From: Oopsacas minuta
Taxonomy: Eukaryota; Porifera; Hexactinellida; Lyssacinosida; Leucopsacidae
Reading direction: 5' to 3'
NCBI GenBank assembly: GCA_024704765.1
Contig: JAKMXF010000308.1
Coordinates: forward strand, 248,001-312,000
DNA: 64,000 nt
The notes under the pieces were generated by a model that was not told where the DNA came from, ran no database searches, and worked only from the letters and a program-made list of their open reading frames with translations. A program made the translations under genes and the position numbers. Each line of letters starts with the position of its first letter. The stretch's first letter is position 1. Shown here piece after piece: positions 22,675-33,856 of the stretch.

Positions 22675-23943
22675 ATGAATGAAATTGTAAAGCGTACTGG
22701 AGAGCATCTTCATAGTCCAGACATATTGGCTGTCAATTGCTTAGAAGTGAAGGATAGAATGAAGCGTAAAGCTCGTCAAACACATGACACAACTCATCAT
22801 ATTCTTGGAGACGAACTGGAAATAATTACTGGTACAACGGCTGCAAAACTACCAAAACTTGATAGCATGAAGCGTACCATTCGTAGAGAAAGGCAGATAC
22901 GAGATATAGCTCCCGTTCAACCAGAAAGTCTTCATGATCTTGCCATTCCTCATGAGTTTACGATAACCGCTAAAGAGGAAAACTTTCTGTTATATGATTC
23001 CGGTCCTGAACTAACCAGAATTCTAATATTTGGGACCCAGAAGAACTGTGATATGCTAACATCATCCAATATTTGGCTAGCAGATGGAACTTTCAAAACA
23101 GCACCTCAACTTTTCGCTCAAGTATATACAATACACGCGTTACGTCGAGGTCCAAACCCTCTACAACATGGTCATCTTTTACCTTCCCTCTTTATACTAT
23201 TACTCAATAAGACCGAAGCAACATACACTCGAATGTGGGAACGTATCAGAATCCTTCGCCCTACAGCATCTCCAACAAGTATGATTATGGATTTTGAAAA
23301 GGCCGCAATCAATGCCTTTCAGATGGAATGGCCAACAACTACAGTAAAAGGCTGTTTCTTTCATTTCGCCCAAAATGTTTGGCTCAAAATTCAGGAATTA
23401 GGACTCCAAACAGACTATTCGAACGATGAACAATTAGCTCTTCGTCTAAGAATGCTTCCTGCACTTGCTTTTGCGCCTCCACTTGAAGTTCAAGAATTAT
23501 TCCCACAAGTAATAGAACAACTGGATATACCAGCTTCTCTTGAACTTGCATTGTATTTTGAGAATACCTACATAGGTCGAACAGTGCCCGGCGGAACACA
23601 GTTAGCACCATTATTTCCCATTGAGATGTGGAATCATCATCACGCTGTACCTCAGGGGATACCTCGTACAAACAATGCTGTAGAAGCATGGCACAGAGCC
23701 TATAATGTTACTATTGGTTGCCACCATCCGAATATATGGAAATGGATTATCGCAATCAGACGAGAACAAGGATTGGTTGGAGTAAAGCAGGCTAAATTTT
23801 TAGCGGGGGATAAGCCATCTAAAAGGACAAAGAATTCCGCTAATGAGGAGGGATTGACCAATCTTGTTCTTAGTTACTTTCACCGATCCCAAATGGAATT
23901 CCTCCAAGGGATTGCACTCAGATTCACTTTTGGAACAAATTAG
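22675..23943 (+). CDS. MULE (Mutator-like) transposase, main frame
   Basis: A 422-residue frame carrying an apparently intact MULE catalytic core. D147 lies in LADGTFK, D206 in MDFEKA, the KGCFFHF motif (C227 and H230) follows, and E337 lies in NNAVEAWH. These fit the DDE triad of cut-and-paste MULE transposases. Residues 1-20 (EHLHSPD) supply the two His of a FLYWCH zinc finger whose Cys residues are encoded just upstream in a different frame (see 22496-22674). The protein would bind the termini of its own element and move it. The core is free of stops, unlike the related copy at 57779-59224, so this is a comparatively young insertion. The Met at 22675 is only the first one in this frame and is not likely to be the original start. 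Confidence 0.9.
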   Translation: MNEIVKRTGEHLHSPDILAVNCLEVKDRMKRKARQTHDTTHHILGDELEIITGTTAAKLPKLDSMKRTIRRERQIRDIAPVQPESLHDLAIPHEFTITAKEENFLLYDSGPELTRILIFGTQKNCDMLTSSNIWLADGTFKTAPQLFAQVYTIHALRRGPNPLQHGHLLPSLFILLLNKTEATYTRMWERIRILRPTASPTSMIMDFEKAAINAFQMEWPTTTVKGCFFHFAQNVWLKIQELGLQTDYSNDEQLALRLRMLPALAFAPPLEVQELFPQVIEQLDIPASLELALYFENTYIGRTVPGGTQLAPLFPIEMWNHHHAVPQGIPRTNNAVEAWHRAYNVTIGCHHPNIWKWIIAIRREQGLVGVKQAKFLAGDKPSKRTKNSANEEGLTNLVLSYFHRSQMEFLQGIALRFTFGTN

Positions 23944-24796
23944 GACGAGTTATAGGATATACTACTATGATATTCTATCATTCCTTATGCATCATTACTT
24001 CGTCTTTTGTTATTTTGACTTATTATTAAATTTAGCAGAATATATATACACATCACCTTAAATCAGTAGAAAACATGTATCTATATCACAAAGTACCAAA
24101 TTGTGATATTTATCATGTAGCCATTTGTCCATGTAGTCATTTGTCCGTATCCCTTACAACTTACAAAAAACATGTATGAAAAGTGCACTTAACAAATAGG
24201 GTATAAATGAAAAAAATTTTCAGATAGAAATGAATTGGGGAATTTTAATATAGGGACCCCAAAATATTTCGTAAGACAACATTCTGATTGATTGGACCAC
24301 AAGTGCAATCCCTGCTATTCTTCGAGATTAATTCACAATGACGAGATGAAAATGATAAACTCACAAATTAGCGAGCAGTTAATTTCATCACTAAGAAGGC
24401 CATGGTGCCTGTTAGAAAAGAATTACGACTTTACAATTCTGAAATAAGATTTTTTTAAGGGAGAAGATATTATTTGGACAGAATTTAATGACTTGACTCC
24501 AAGTAATACACCAGACTGAATGTTCGGGTAGGTGTTTGAAGATCTGGAATAGGTTTGTTTAAAACGATAATGGGTTGCTGAAACAGTTCATCGAATGAAT
24601 CATTACTAGTAACAACATCAGATTCTTGGTGTATTACATCTGTAGCAAATCAAGAGGAGATCTAGATCCGTCTCGGTAGATATCATGTCGCGATGCTTGA
24701 AAAGAGTTTGGAGACTTCTGAGTTTGAGATCGAGGGCTATTGAAACTTGCGCCTTCATAGAATAATCTTTATATTACTCTTTGATTGTATTTATTA

Positions 24797-24976
24797 GGTA
24801 ATGCTTCTCATTATGTTACCGAAGAACGTCGTCGACTAGTTCTGGGCAAGATTGATCCTCACTTCGCTAAGCTAGCAAATGAATCCTTCCAGGATAGGGG
24901 CAGATTACTATGTGGCCCATCAATTGCTACCAAGATTGAACAGCTTATTTCTGGTTCTAAACCCTCCAAGAGGTAA
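24797..24976 (+). pseudogene. DIRS-like gag fragment
   Basis: LLGNASHYVTEERRRLVLGK followed by IDPHFAKLA matches the conserved LGNAS..I..ERR..IL..I.P stretch of DIRS-group first-ORF proteins. It then ends after KIEQLISGSKPSKR. Sequence to 25160 has RGRG-type remnants but no continuous frame. Confidence 0.65.
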
Positions 24977-25219
24977 GTATGGGAAAAACCTACACCTGTA
25001 TCTTAAACAGAGATCATTTTACCCAACCCAGAGGATAGCGTTATTTTTGTACCCCTTCTCTTCCCAGCAGTACCAGGGAAGAGGAAAGCAAATCACTCGA
25101 TACCTCCAAGGCTCCCATACCAACCAAACTAGAGGACGGGGCTCAAAGACTATTCCATAGTCACCCAAACCCATTAGAGCCGATTGTCCTTGCGGCACCC
25201 TATTCAAAGATCTCCCAGC

Positions 25220-26140
25220 CCTTCCACTTAAGTACAGGAAGGCTCCTGGAAGCCCTTTCTAATTGGAAGATGATAACTTTGGATCAATGGGTACTGGATA
25301 TAGTCAGGGGAGTTCGCTTACCGTTTATTATGGCACCTCCACCCCGCACGATCACCATAGAATTGGAAATATAGATGAAAGAGGAGATCCGGAGCTTATT
25401 GTGGAAGAAAGCAATTCGGAAATCGGAGTGGGAGAGGTACTATTCACGAGTCCGATTACCAAAAATCGATAGATTTATCCCCCGAATCGTTGAAGGAAAT
25501 ATATTGGAAAAAAATCTCAACTCACTCAAGGGCACACCACTTGTACTGTTTAACCCATCCCAGGCGACATTAGAAACAGATGCTTCCCTCTCGGGCTGGG
25601 GAGCAGTCCTAATCATCAAGACCAAGAGATTTTCCACCAAAGGGGATTCGAAGTCGGCCCGCATATGAACCAGCTGGAAATATTTGCAGGAAAATATGCA
25701 CTATCTTATTTCGAAGCAGCACTTGCCCAATTTCTATAACCTCCCCAATACCCAGTAATTCACCATCCTAATCAGGACCGACAACCGGTCAGCTCTGAGA
25801 TTTCTGACCAAGCATGGGGGGACGAACTCTCTGAACCTAACTCAGATAGCATCTCAGATTAGGACATGGATGTAGAGCAGACAGATTGTAGCATCGGTGG
25901 AATATGTACCTTCTAACCTGAACATAGCCGATGCCCTGTCAAGATCGCGGGATCTCTCCAACTGGAAGTTTGGTCCTTGAGTTTTTCCCTCAAGGTGGGG
26001 GCTGTTAACGATCGATATATTTACTTTTCAGTACACGAGTTGGCACTCAGATCCAATTGTAGTAGCAGTACATGCCCTCATACAAGAATGGCCGAAGAAT
26101 GGGGCGTATGTCTTTCCCCCTTTTGTTTGGTCGGGAGAGT
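25220..26140 (+). pseudogene. DIRS-like reverse transcriptase/RNase H remnant
   Basis: Traces in several frames. LLEALSNWKMITLDQWVLDI at about 25240-25310 is the start of the DIRS RT region. ITIELEIQMKEEIRSLLWKK and RVRLPKIDRFIP follow. LETDASLSGWGAVL at about 25568 marks RNase H, then IRTDNRSALRFLTKHGG, SVEYVPSNLNIADALSR (about 25900) and VFPPFCLVGRVL (about 26110). The RT palm with its YxDD catalytic box is not visible: the sequence passes almost directly from the fingers to RNase H, so an internal deletion is likely. Frameshifts and stops make the whole inactive. Confidence 0.72.
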
Positions 26141-26479
26141 ACTGACAAGACAAATTATCCCTAGTCCTGTTGACACCAATTTGGCCGACACAACCATGGT
26201 GGCCGGACTTACTGTCGTTAGCATCAGAGACTCCAATTCACATCCCACCTTAGAAGGAGTTAATATTGTCTCCGCCCCTGGAACCACACCCTCTTGTTCT
26301 ACAAAGCGCATTGAGATTAGCACCTTGGATGGTGTCAGGAAGCAATCCGAATCTGATACACGGGAAGTCGACCACTTATTGGCCAACTCCTTGTCCCAGT
26401 CTACAACAGAACATACGCGACTAACTTCAGACAATTTTGTAAATAGTGCGATAGTTGTAGCAGGAATCCTATTCAAGCT

Positions 26480-27200
26480 TCTGTAGGAACAGTTTTAGCA
26501 CATCTCAATAAGCAATGAAGGCTTATAATACAATCAATATCTATCATTCTGCCATTTCAATAGGTTGGTTACCTTGGTTCGAGGGTCGTCCGATTGAACA
26601 ACATCCCTTAATCATCTGATTATTATTGAGAGAATGCCCCTCCCACAAAGCATAGTGCTATTTGGGATGTTAACTGTTTTCCAATATATTAAAACAGTAG
26701 GAGGTAACGAGGGCTTAAGTATCAAACAGATAAGTCTAAGGTTGCCCTTGCAACAGCAAAGTGAGCTTCTGATCTTCTAAATTTCAAGTTGATGCTATTT
26801 CGTTCACAAATGAAGGAGCTCATCGCACCAAAGTTAAAATTAGTAAATCAAGTGCTCCAGGGAAAGGATATTCTTACCAAATAATCTAGATCCCTTATTA
26901 TGCCTCCCATCCCGCTTGAAAACTGATATTGAGATGACTAAACAAGCGAGGCCAATTTGAGAGAACAAGCATTTACTTTTATCGTACCAACTCATCCCAC
27001 CAAGAGCCCCTCAGATCTAGATGGTTGGTAGGTATACTCAATCAAGCAGGTATTGCCACAGATATCTTCAAGGCACTTCAGTCTGGTATCTCTGTACAAA
27101 ATATACAGCAACGGCTAGTTGGACAAGTGCAGAACATTTCTTAAATTTTACTTACGAAACTAAACAAGTCTCAGGCTAGTCAATATAACTCATTTGGTTT
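26480..27200 (+). pseudogene. DIRS-like tyrosine recombinase remnant
   Basis: TVLAHLNKQ near 26490 is followed by HSAIS, RPIEQHPLIIRLL and FQYIKTVGGNEGLSIKQISL at about 26680. Near 27060-27160 come IFKA and ASWTSAEHFLNFTYE. These match the order of DIRS recombinase motifs, including the terminal W(S/T)S..TF..FY segment. The catalytic Arg-His-Arg-Tyr set cannot be read in one frame. This is weaker than the RNase H assignment, but the order supports it. Confidence 0.6.
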
Positions 27201-27786
27201 TCCACATAGTTCTAGTTATTTAGTAGATACCCTATTTAGTGCATACTCGAATAGTCTTTCTCAACATTAGAAGTATCTGTCCTAGAAAATCTGAATTCTT
27301 ATATACATAATTCCAATTATACGATGAGTGAAATTTGGTAATTTTATTTCGATAGATAGCTTTGACAAAGTAGTAGCCGTTTGCCACGAATGTTCAGGTA
27401 ATAGTATTCGAGGTAAATCTCCGAAAACTTCCCTTAGAGGTAAATCTTGCGCTATTGCCTTATAGAACCACTTGCGATCTTGTCACCACCAAATTTATGC
27501 TCAAACAAGAATTGTTGAAAAGGAAACCAATCCGAAAGTAACTGGAACAAGGGAAATAGATATGTTTGCTAATTTCTATACTAATATTTTTCAAAATTGG
27601 CCGCGTTTATTATCTGGCCGGATATTTGTTGGTCTCTGCCGAATCCGGATATCCGGTACATTTCTATTTTCATTGATCCACTAAAATTAATTTGGTGAAT
27701 TTTAAGTCGGCAAATATGGTGAATTGGGATTTTTTAGCAATGCAATTACTTGAGTACATTGGGACTTCCACATGCGGGGCCTCCTG

Positions 27787-27847
27787 ATTTTACCTTCGCT
27801 GTTAAGACATTCCTGAAGCGTGGAATGTTTTAACAGCGAAGGTGAAA
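27787..27847. repeat. Long hairpin, 26-bp arms with 9-bp loop
   Basis: The arms contain ACCTTCGCTGTTAAGACATT and its inverse AATGTTTTAACAGCGAAGGT with one or two mismatches. It may be a collapsed tiny MITE. Confidence 0.8.
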
Positions 27848-28129
27848 TACGTTTTACCACGTTAATTTTCATGCAAATCAACCTCTGTAAGCTGTGAAAA
27901 ACGGTGCATGGTATAAAATCTTGGGGGATCTCACTTCCCTGCCTGTTTCACTGTATTTGGGATGTGTCTATGCTCAATTGACAAAACTTCTAAAATTATA
28001 CCTGATAGTCATGTCTGGCGTGAACTAATTAGTTCACGGTTAGGGATATTAACGCTTAACGAAATAAATTTGGAGAAAATCGCGTTAATTTCATGGAACG
28101 AAATTTCCTAAATTTCCAGGTGGCTTAGC

Positions 28130-28390
28130 ATCGAAATTGAGACAATATTCACAGTATGTTGTTTACAACATCATATTTGGACTCAGCATGCTCGATTACC
28201 TCAGTATAACCATATAACCATTATGTGAATTCGAGGCGTAGTGCCGAGGCAGAGTATATTCTTTGGCGTAGCGACCAATAACACTAAGAATTTAGCTTTT
28301 TAATACTTAAGCTAACCTGAGGCACTAAACTGTAGCACAGCGAACTAGCAGCGAAACACACTAGTTAATATTACTAAGAGAACCTTAGCA
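28130..28390 (-). repeat. Repeat R3 piece joined to a repeat shared with 41500-41580
   Basis: CATATTTGGACTCAGCATGC TCGATTACC belongs to R3. From 28290, AATTTAGCTTTTTAATACTT and AAGCTAACCTGAGGCACTAA recur at 41516-41555. Confidence 0.5.
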
Positions 28391-28399
28391 CATATTGAG

Positions 28400-29440
28400 T
28401 TGGTTAGAAAACAATAATTATCGACACAATAGACACAGTCTTCGTGACGTCATTACAACTTAAAATTTTAAACGATAATTTATAGAGATAAATTATAACT
28501 TGAGTCAATACTTGTAAATCAATGGACATCACATAGTAGAATAGTAAGATTACCCAAAAATGTTCTAGGATTGCATTCTAAAATTTTTCGAGTCGTTGGG
28601 GGCCTCTGGGGTCCCGAGTAAATGTCTCGCCTTCATCGTCTTCTCCTCGCCGCTAGTAGGTAGAACAATACACTCATAAAAATTTTCGATATTTTTTGCA
28701 AGGCGACAAACGTCACGGATTACTAGAATGCGCATAACTCCGTTTCTATAACAGATAGAATAATACTTACAATTAATGAAGTGTAGTAGATGTTAGGACG
28801 GACACATTGGCCACCATACTGGAGGTGATGATGATCGAGAAATTTTTTCAAATTTTACGATTTCGAAAAATTAGACAAAAACATGAGTGTTTACACACAC
28901 ACATCCATAAAAAATTGCATATTTTGCTAAGTCAACATGACGTTACGAAATCCTAAAATTCTAATACTATAAGTCCAGTTTTATATGAGATAGAACAATA
29001 CTTGTAATTGATGAAGTGTAGTAGATGTTAAATGGTATACGATCCCATAATAAAAATGACGTCACCATAGTTCAGTAATGATGGCAAAGCACAATTATAA
29101 CCATAACTGCCAGAAAGGCTTAGTAACCTCAAAACTACATTCCAAGAAAACAGTACCGTACATAAGAGATATATATATATACAACTTGAGAAATTAAAGG
29201 ATTAAATATATTTTGGAAAAATCAATTACCGTAACAAATTGACAATAGGAATGTGCAAATTATCATTATAGTGAGCAGACCTTGAAATACTCCCATATAT
29301 TTATCGTCGTTTAACAGTTATTCTATGGTGTTTTGAAAATTTCTTACATTGCACAGAATGGTTTATAAGCAGCTCACTGGCCCATCGACTCACTGGGAAA
29401 TGTCCCATTCTCCACGTAGGCCAGTCCTTCCATGATACAT
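28400..29440. other. No gene recognised; short duplicated phrase
   Basis: AT-rich and non-coding. TAGAACAATACTTGTAATTGATGAAGTGTAGTAGATGTTA (about 28990) repeats with changes TAGAATAATACTTACAATTA (about 28750), which suggests an old local duplication. Confidence 0.5.
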
Positions 29441-29455
29441 TTCCATAGGGAGATG

Positions 29456-29800
29456 CTCTAATAGCATGGACGAATGATATTATTAATCATATTTTCACGC
29501 CTTTTTGCACATATGTCGAATTGATGCGAGATTTCCTTTTAATAGTTAGACAGTGGGGGGGGGGGGTAATTGCAGGATAATTATTCAGAATCTTAACCAT
29601 AGGATTTGAGGGTAAATATGAAGTATAGTAGGGGACTAATAATATCAAAATATCATTATACGTAGGCAACACGGCTCGGAATAATATTTAACCTGAATAT
29701 TTATCAGTTGGGTTGTTTTTGGGAAGGCTACACCCCTCCTGAGAAAGAACACAAACAATTAACCCTGAGCTGCAATACAAGTCTGTCGACTGGACATTTT
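29456..29800 (+). repeat. Interspersed repeat family R1, copy 3
   Basis: It starts GGGAGATGCTCTAATAGCAT and ends AAGTCTGTCGACTGGACA, directly beside the P-element insertion. It includes a run of 12 G at 29555-29566. Confidence 0.65.
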
Positions 29801-29924
29801 TTCTTACTCGTGACCTACGTTAAATAAGGCCTATGCACCAACTTTGTGAACTTGGACCATGGATTAAAGGAAGGCTATTGTTCATAATGTATATTGGGTC
29901 AGATATGATATTTAATTCAATGAT

Positions 29925-32785
29925 TTAGAAATGATTTATAACGGCTTGATTTCTTAAAGTAAGAATGAACTGTGTACCAGCAATAAATGCAAGTGCTTGA
30001 AGTGTTTGTGTAATAACAGTAATATCTGAATATTTATGCAGGGAAAATATGAACTGCTTAAGATCTAAATTTGGAAAATATTGATGATCTGAAGGAGTAG
30101 AAAAAGAGCCAATAAACTTGTCAATGGTAAGTTGTTCTGTTGAAGTCTGACTAGAAACAATTTTAAAATACTTGATAATTTGATACGTCTTTACTTTCGA
30201 GAATTCGACAATAGCTAATATGGTGCTGAGCACCGAACATCATTCTGTATAAACCAAAATGGTATTCGAGTGGATCATTTTGTAGGAAAGAAGTGAGAAC
30301 ATAAGTAAAATCACAATCCTGTATTAGGTGGTTTATTATAGCAGTTATAGCGATACAAGAATGGCGAAGGCTTGTAAAAGTTTGGGTGGTAAGTTTTCCT
30401 GTTTTTTGAGACAAGTTTTTCCATTTATCAAGCCATTCAAAAACTCTTGACAGATATTTGAGTCTTGGGTCATTCAAGGCGAAAGGACGAGACAATTCGT
30501 CCTTCAGGCGAATACCCTTATAAGGGTTGTTTACATTTAACATTTCCAGATATCACAAATAATAATGATGAATTCAGCTGGGTGCAAATGAGAGTCGGAA
30601 GGAGTTTCTGAACAACAAACTTTGAGGGCAGATGTAGTAGAATTATCAAAAACCCTCAATGATAATTTGACATTTCTGCCGGTCTAAACTCGAAGGCCAA
30701 CATGCCTTTGCTGTTAATCAGGGAGCCAATTTTGCTAGAGACCTTTGATCAGCTTTATACATAACTCGAAATATTTCGAAAAAAGTAGAAATAATTAGGG
30801 AAAAATCTTCAAAGCTCGGAAAACAAATGTACAATTGATATCTTTCTGGTTTAGCCAGTTGTTCCGAATTGATTTCAGGATATGCACAAAAAAATCGAAT
30901 AGTATGGTTAAAATTCTATTTGGATCAAGAATATGGGGAACAATGGGCTCCAAAATATGCGTTGGTAAAAACATCTTGAAGATGTTTACGTTCAAATGAT
31001 AGTTATCTGTACATATAACTTTAACATACAATTCACAACGCTCGATATCTTCTATCACTTGCTTGATAACAGGGAACATATCCGTTGCAGATGTATTTGA
31101 ACATGGTAGTAGACGAACGATGGTTGACCACTTTTTGGATAAGCTAGAAACCAGAAAACCAAATATAGTTTTGGCTGGCTCAGAAATATTCTGTGATGAT
31201 CCTATAATACTCCCTCCTTTATAAGTGAATTCTGACTTCTTTGGTTGAAATTAGAGGTAGTCTTTTCCAAAAAAGTAATATATTCACTATCCAGACCAAA
31301 TTTTATATATAAACGCTGAAGTGTTGTGTAATGTGGAGGAGAAAGTGAGTCAAGAGATTGCAAATAATGGTAGCACGCAGGAGAGATAAGTTGGCACTTG
31401 AGTGCTATTACAATAGTCCCAATGTTGTAGGTGTGATGAGTTTTCGGACGAACAAATTATCCAACTGACACAGAATAAAATTGTAGGGAACATAGCAGTT
31501 GATTATCTTCTTGACAATCATCTAGCATTGCCTGTGAATTCGACAACTTATCAACTGTTAGGCGCAATTGTTTGGTAACTTGAACTATCTGCTGGTTAAA
31601 TGTAGGGGTTGATAATTCCTGTCTATGGTTTTCAATACCGATAGATGATATCTCCACAGTGGGTTATTCGCTTCCAGTAGGGGAAATTTTCATATTTAAA
31701 TCTTGTCAATTTATATATTGAGAATGATTAGAAATATGTAGGTGTATTCAAATCTACAATTGGTTTTTATTTGAATCAACATACATGAGTGTTGTTCTAT
31801 CTCAAAGTCTCACCCAATTATGATAATTTTCGGGCCTTTGGAACGCATAATTTTTGTTCACCCAACTTAAATTCCTATTTAATATAATTTTATCGTTCAA
31901 AATACTATCAAGATACGCTGGGTGTAGTTCTAATGGTTTAGTTCTAATGTTCTTCTACAACTCAAAACCAATTTTTGTGAAATTTAATTAATTTTCTATT
32001 ATTTAAACTTTGTGATGATACAGCATAATTAGAGGTTATATAAAATGTATAATGCGAACGTATTTTGTTGGAACAAAAGTTCCTCGCAATTTCTCGCACT
32101 ATTCATGATATTACACGCATGATTGACTATCTAATAAAATATTATATAAATATTTATTCAGCGAAGTTCAGCAAAACCCAAATAAAACCAACATTCCATT
32201 CTATACTTTTGGTTACGATTCTCATCAGTAGGCCAAAGTATCCACTGCTTTGGAAGAGAAATACGGCAAGTTTAGATTTTAAATCTTCAAATCCAAGAAC
32301 TTGAAATTTCTGTTCATCAATTTTTTCTGCTCCAAAATAGTCAGTCAGTTCCATCGCAAGAGCCAAGTGATCACGATCTTTGGTGTTTAAGTCTAACCAA
32401 GTTGATGGAGTACGTGTACATTGAGTTGGGTTGGATAGGTAACTGGGGCAACCAGGCAAAAAACAGGGAACTGCAAGTGGGCAATGTCTAGGGAGACAGA
32501 GCGTTTTTCTTGCAAGATGGAACCGTCTGGTTGAGGGATACTAAAGAAAAACTCAACATCTTCGTCACGGAAATGTTTTAGGCAGACGTAAATCTTCTTA
32601 ATTTCCTCAATACATTCTTTGTGAAGAAATTGTTTCCATTGAGAAACTATGTGAGGTGGACCATTAAGCATCTTGAAATGGGTGTGGTTCGCCGTCATAG
32701 TTACTCCTACAACCAGGAGCAGAACATTTATTTGGCATTGACAGAGAAAAGTGTGATAGAAGTCTAATTTGGACAAAAGAAACAA
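29925..32785 (-). pseudogene. P-element-like transposase with THAP-like N-terminus, decayed
   Basis: Separate open pieces follow the order of a P-type transposase. 32785-32393 has a THAP-like region (HFKMLNGPPHIVSQWKQFLH, then VCLKHFRDEDVEFF; the first Cys pair is not visible). 32459-32154 is a linker with DLNTKDRDHLALAMELTDYF. 31657-31457 is helical. 31079-30795 has VICTDNYHLNVNIFKMF, a likely catalytic Asp, and HILKSIRNNWLNQKD. 30543-30163 has IRLKDELSRPFALNDPR and QNDPLEYHFGLYRMM. The THAP domain would bind the termini and the RNase H-like core would cut DNA. Numerous frame changes separate the pieces, so it is inactive. Confidence 0.82.
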
Positions 32786-32791
32786 TTAAGT

Positions 32792-32873
32792 CAGTGCGCG
32801 GTCCCAGAGGGGGCATTTGCCTCGGATGTTAAAATGTTGGCCCCGTTGGGCAAAAATGCTGGGACCGTCCCTG
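32792..32873. mobile_element. Tiny hAT MITE, 82 bp, perfect target duplication
   Basis: The left end CAGTGCGCGGTCCCAGAGGG and right end (reverse complement CAGGGACGGTCCCAGCATTT) share a GGTCCCAG core. AATTAAGT is duplicated exactly at 32784-32791 and 32874-32881. It sits inside the P element just upstream of the THAP-like frame. Confidence 0.9.
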
Positions 32874-33419
32874 AATTAAGTGTGGGAAATAGATAGGACA
32901 AATATGAATTAGACAAAATGGAAGAGTGGTAAGGGGAGAAAATATACATTATTGAGGAAGTATACTGAAAGAGTATCTATAAAATAATCTTAATCGTGAT
33001 AAGATTCAATAGTAATATTATCGAAAGAATACATAAAAGTTATGGTTCATTAATACAATATCCTTCCTTTAATCTATGGTCCAAGTTCACAAAGTTGGTG
33101 CATAGGCCTTATTTAACGTAGGTCACGTCTTACTATATTTTCCTGCAAAAGAAATATATAGAAAAAACCGGTTTCAACTATATAATATTCCAATAACTGC
33201 TAAGTTGCTTGAGAAAAGCTCAAATAATTGCTTCTACTATGAAATATCATCATTCAAAGCAGCTATGCGATTCATTGAGAGAATCATAGATGAACAAAAA
33301 CGCCACGCTATTGGGTTGAACAGTTTTGCGGTTAATCGAATTTAATATCATATAATGATGTTAAAAACTGGCCACATCCCAACCCGCGGAGAGGCCTGCA
33401 AACTAGTGACCAAGAGAAA

Positions 33420-33740
33420 ATTCACTCCTTGAAAGCACATCATCGTCAACGTTTAGTAAATAGATTATTATTCTGTGTGGAAGCTGGCGAAGAACTAAAG
33501 ATATCTGAACTAGATGTCATGCATTGGCTTAGAGACGTATCGGACGATGTTACAACAACCACGATCCAGAATTGCTTCATTCAATTTAATGTTGTTGGAT
33601 CTAAGAACGATCTAGAATCTTTCGCCAATTCTAGCAGTGTGAATTCTGAGTTTGATAATATGTTTCAAGAGTGTCGCGTCGAATTTTTAATACTGATTTA
33701 TATTGATCCATTCATTTTATCTAAACTAGCGTCGCTTGAT
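33420..33740 (+). pseudogene. pogo/Tigger-like transposase, C-terminal fragment
   Basis: LKAHHRQRLVNRLLFCVEAG, then ISELDVMHWLRDVSDDVTTT and TIQNCFIQFNVVGS, match the end of pogo/Tigger (CENP-B-like) transposases, where the DDE core is followed by K..YR..L and later by W..V...TI.NCF. The catalytic core is missing upstream: sequence from 33140 to 33420 has only a trace, and the P element ends at 33127. It is the only coding evidence in the window for the superfamily that would mobilise the many CAGTGGAACCT-ended MITEs. Confidence 0.7.
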
Positions 33741-33856
33741 TAGTGCTTCAACTTAATGAAGTATATAATAGCTAAATTTCTTGATGGTCTTCGGTTGTAA
33801 TACTGAAGGTGCTACGTGGCTTTTGGTTAGTAATCTGGACTGTTTATGCATTAGGT

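Larger units (their letters stand above)
22195..24153 (+). mobile_element. MULE transposon with FLYWCH finger, 1959 bp, complete ends
   Basis: The terminal inverted repeats begin GGGATACGGACAAATGACTA on both sides. They contain a second ACAAATG(A/G)CTA unit, making a short tandem array in each terminus. A perfect 9-bp target duplication, TTACAACTT, occurs at 22186-22194 and 24154-24162, the size expected for Mutator-like elements. One transposase gene fills most of the interior. Confidence 0.95.
24780..27200 (+). mobile_element. DIRS-like (tyrosine recombinase) retrotransposon, decayed
   Basis: Gag-like, RT-fingers, RNase H and tyrosine-recombinase-like segments follow in the order found in DIRS-group elements. 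The terminal repeats were not found, so the limits are set by the coding traces. Confidence 0.75.
29809..33127 (-). mobile_element. P-element-like transposon, about 3.3 kb, complete ends
   Basis: Terminal inverted repeats of about 65-70 bp: both ends read CGTGACCTACGTTAAATAAG, then GCCTATGCACCAACTTTGTG and AACTTGGACCAT(G/A)GATTAAAG (right end reverse-complemented). TCTTACT flanks both sides (29802-29808 and 33128-33134), fitting the 7-8 bp duplications of P elements. It carries a decayed transposase on the minus strand and an 82-bp MITE insertion. Confidence 0.92.

Noticed and set aside
25977-26486. 169-codon plus-strand frame as an independent gene
   Set aside because: Its beginning overlaps DIRS-like motifs in another frame, and the C-terminal part shows no domain.
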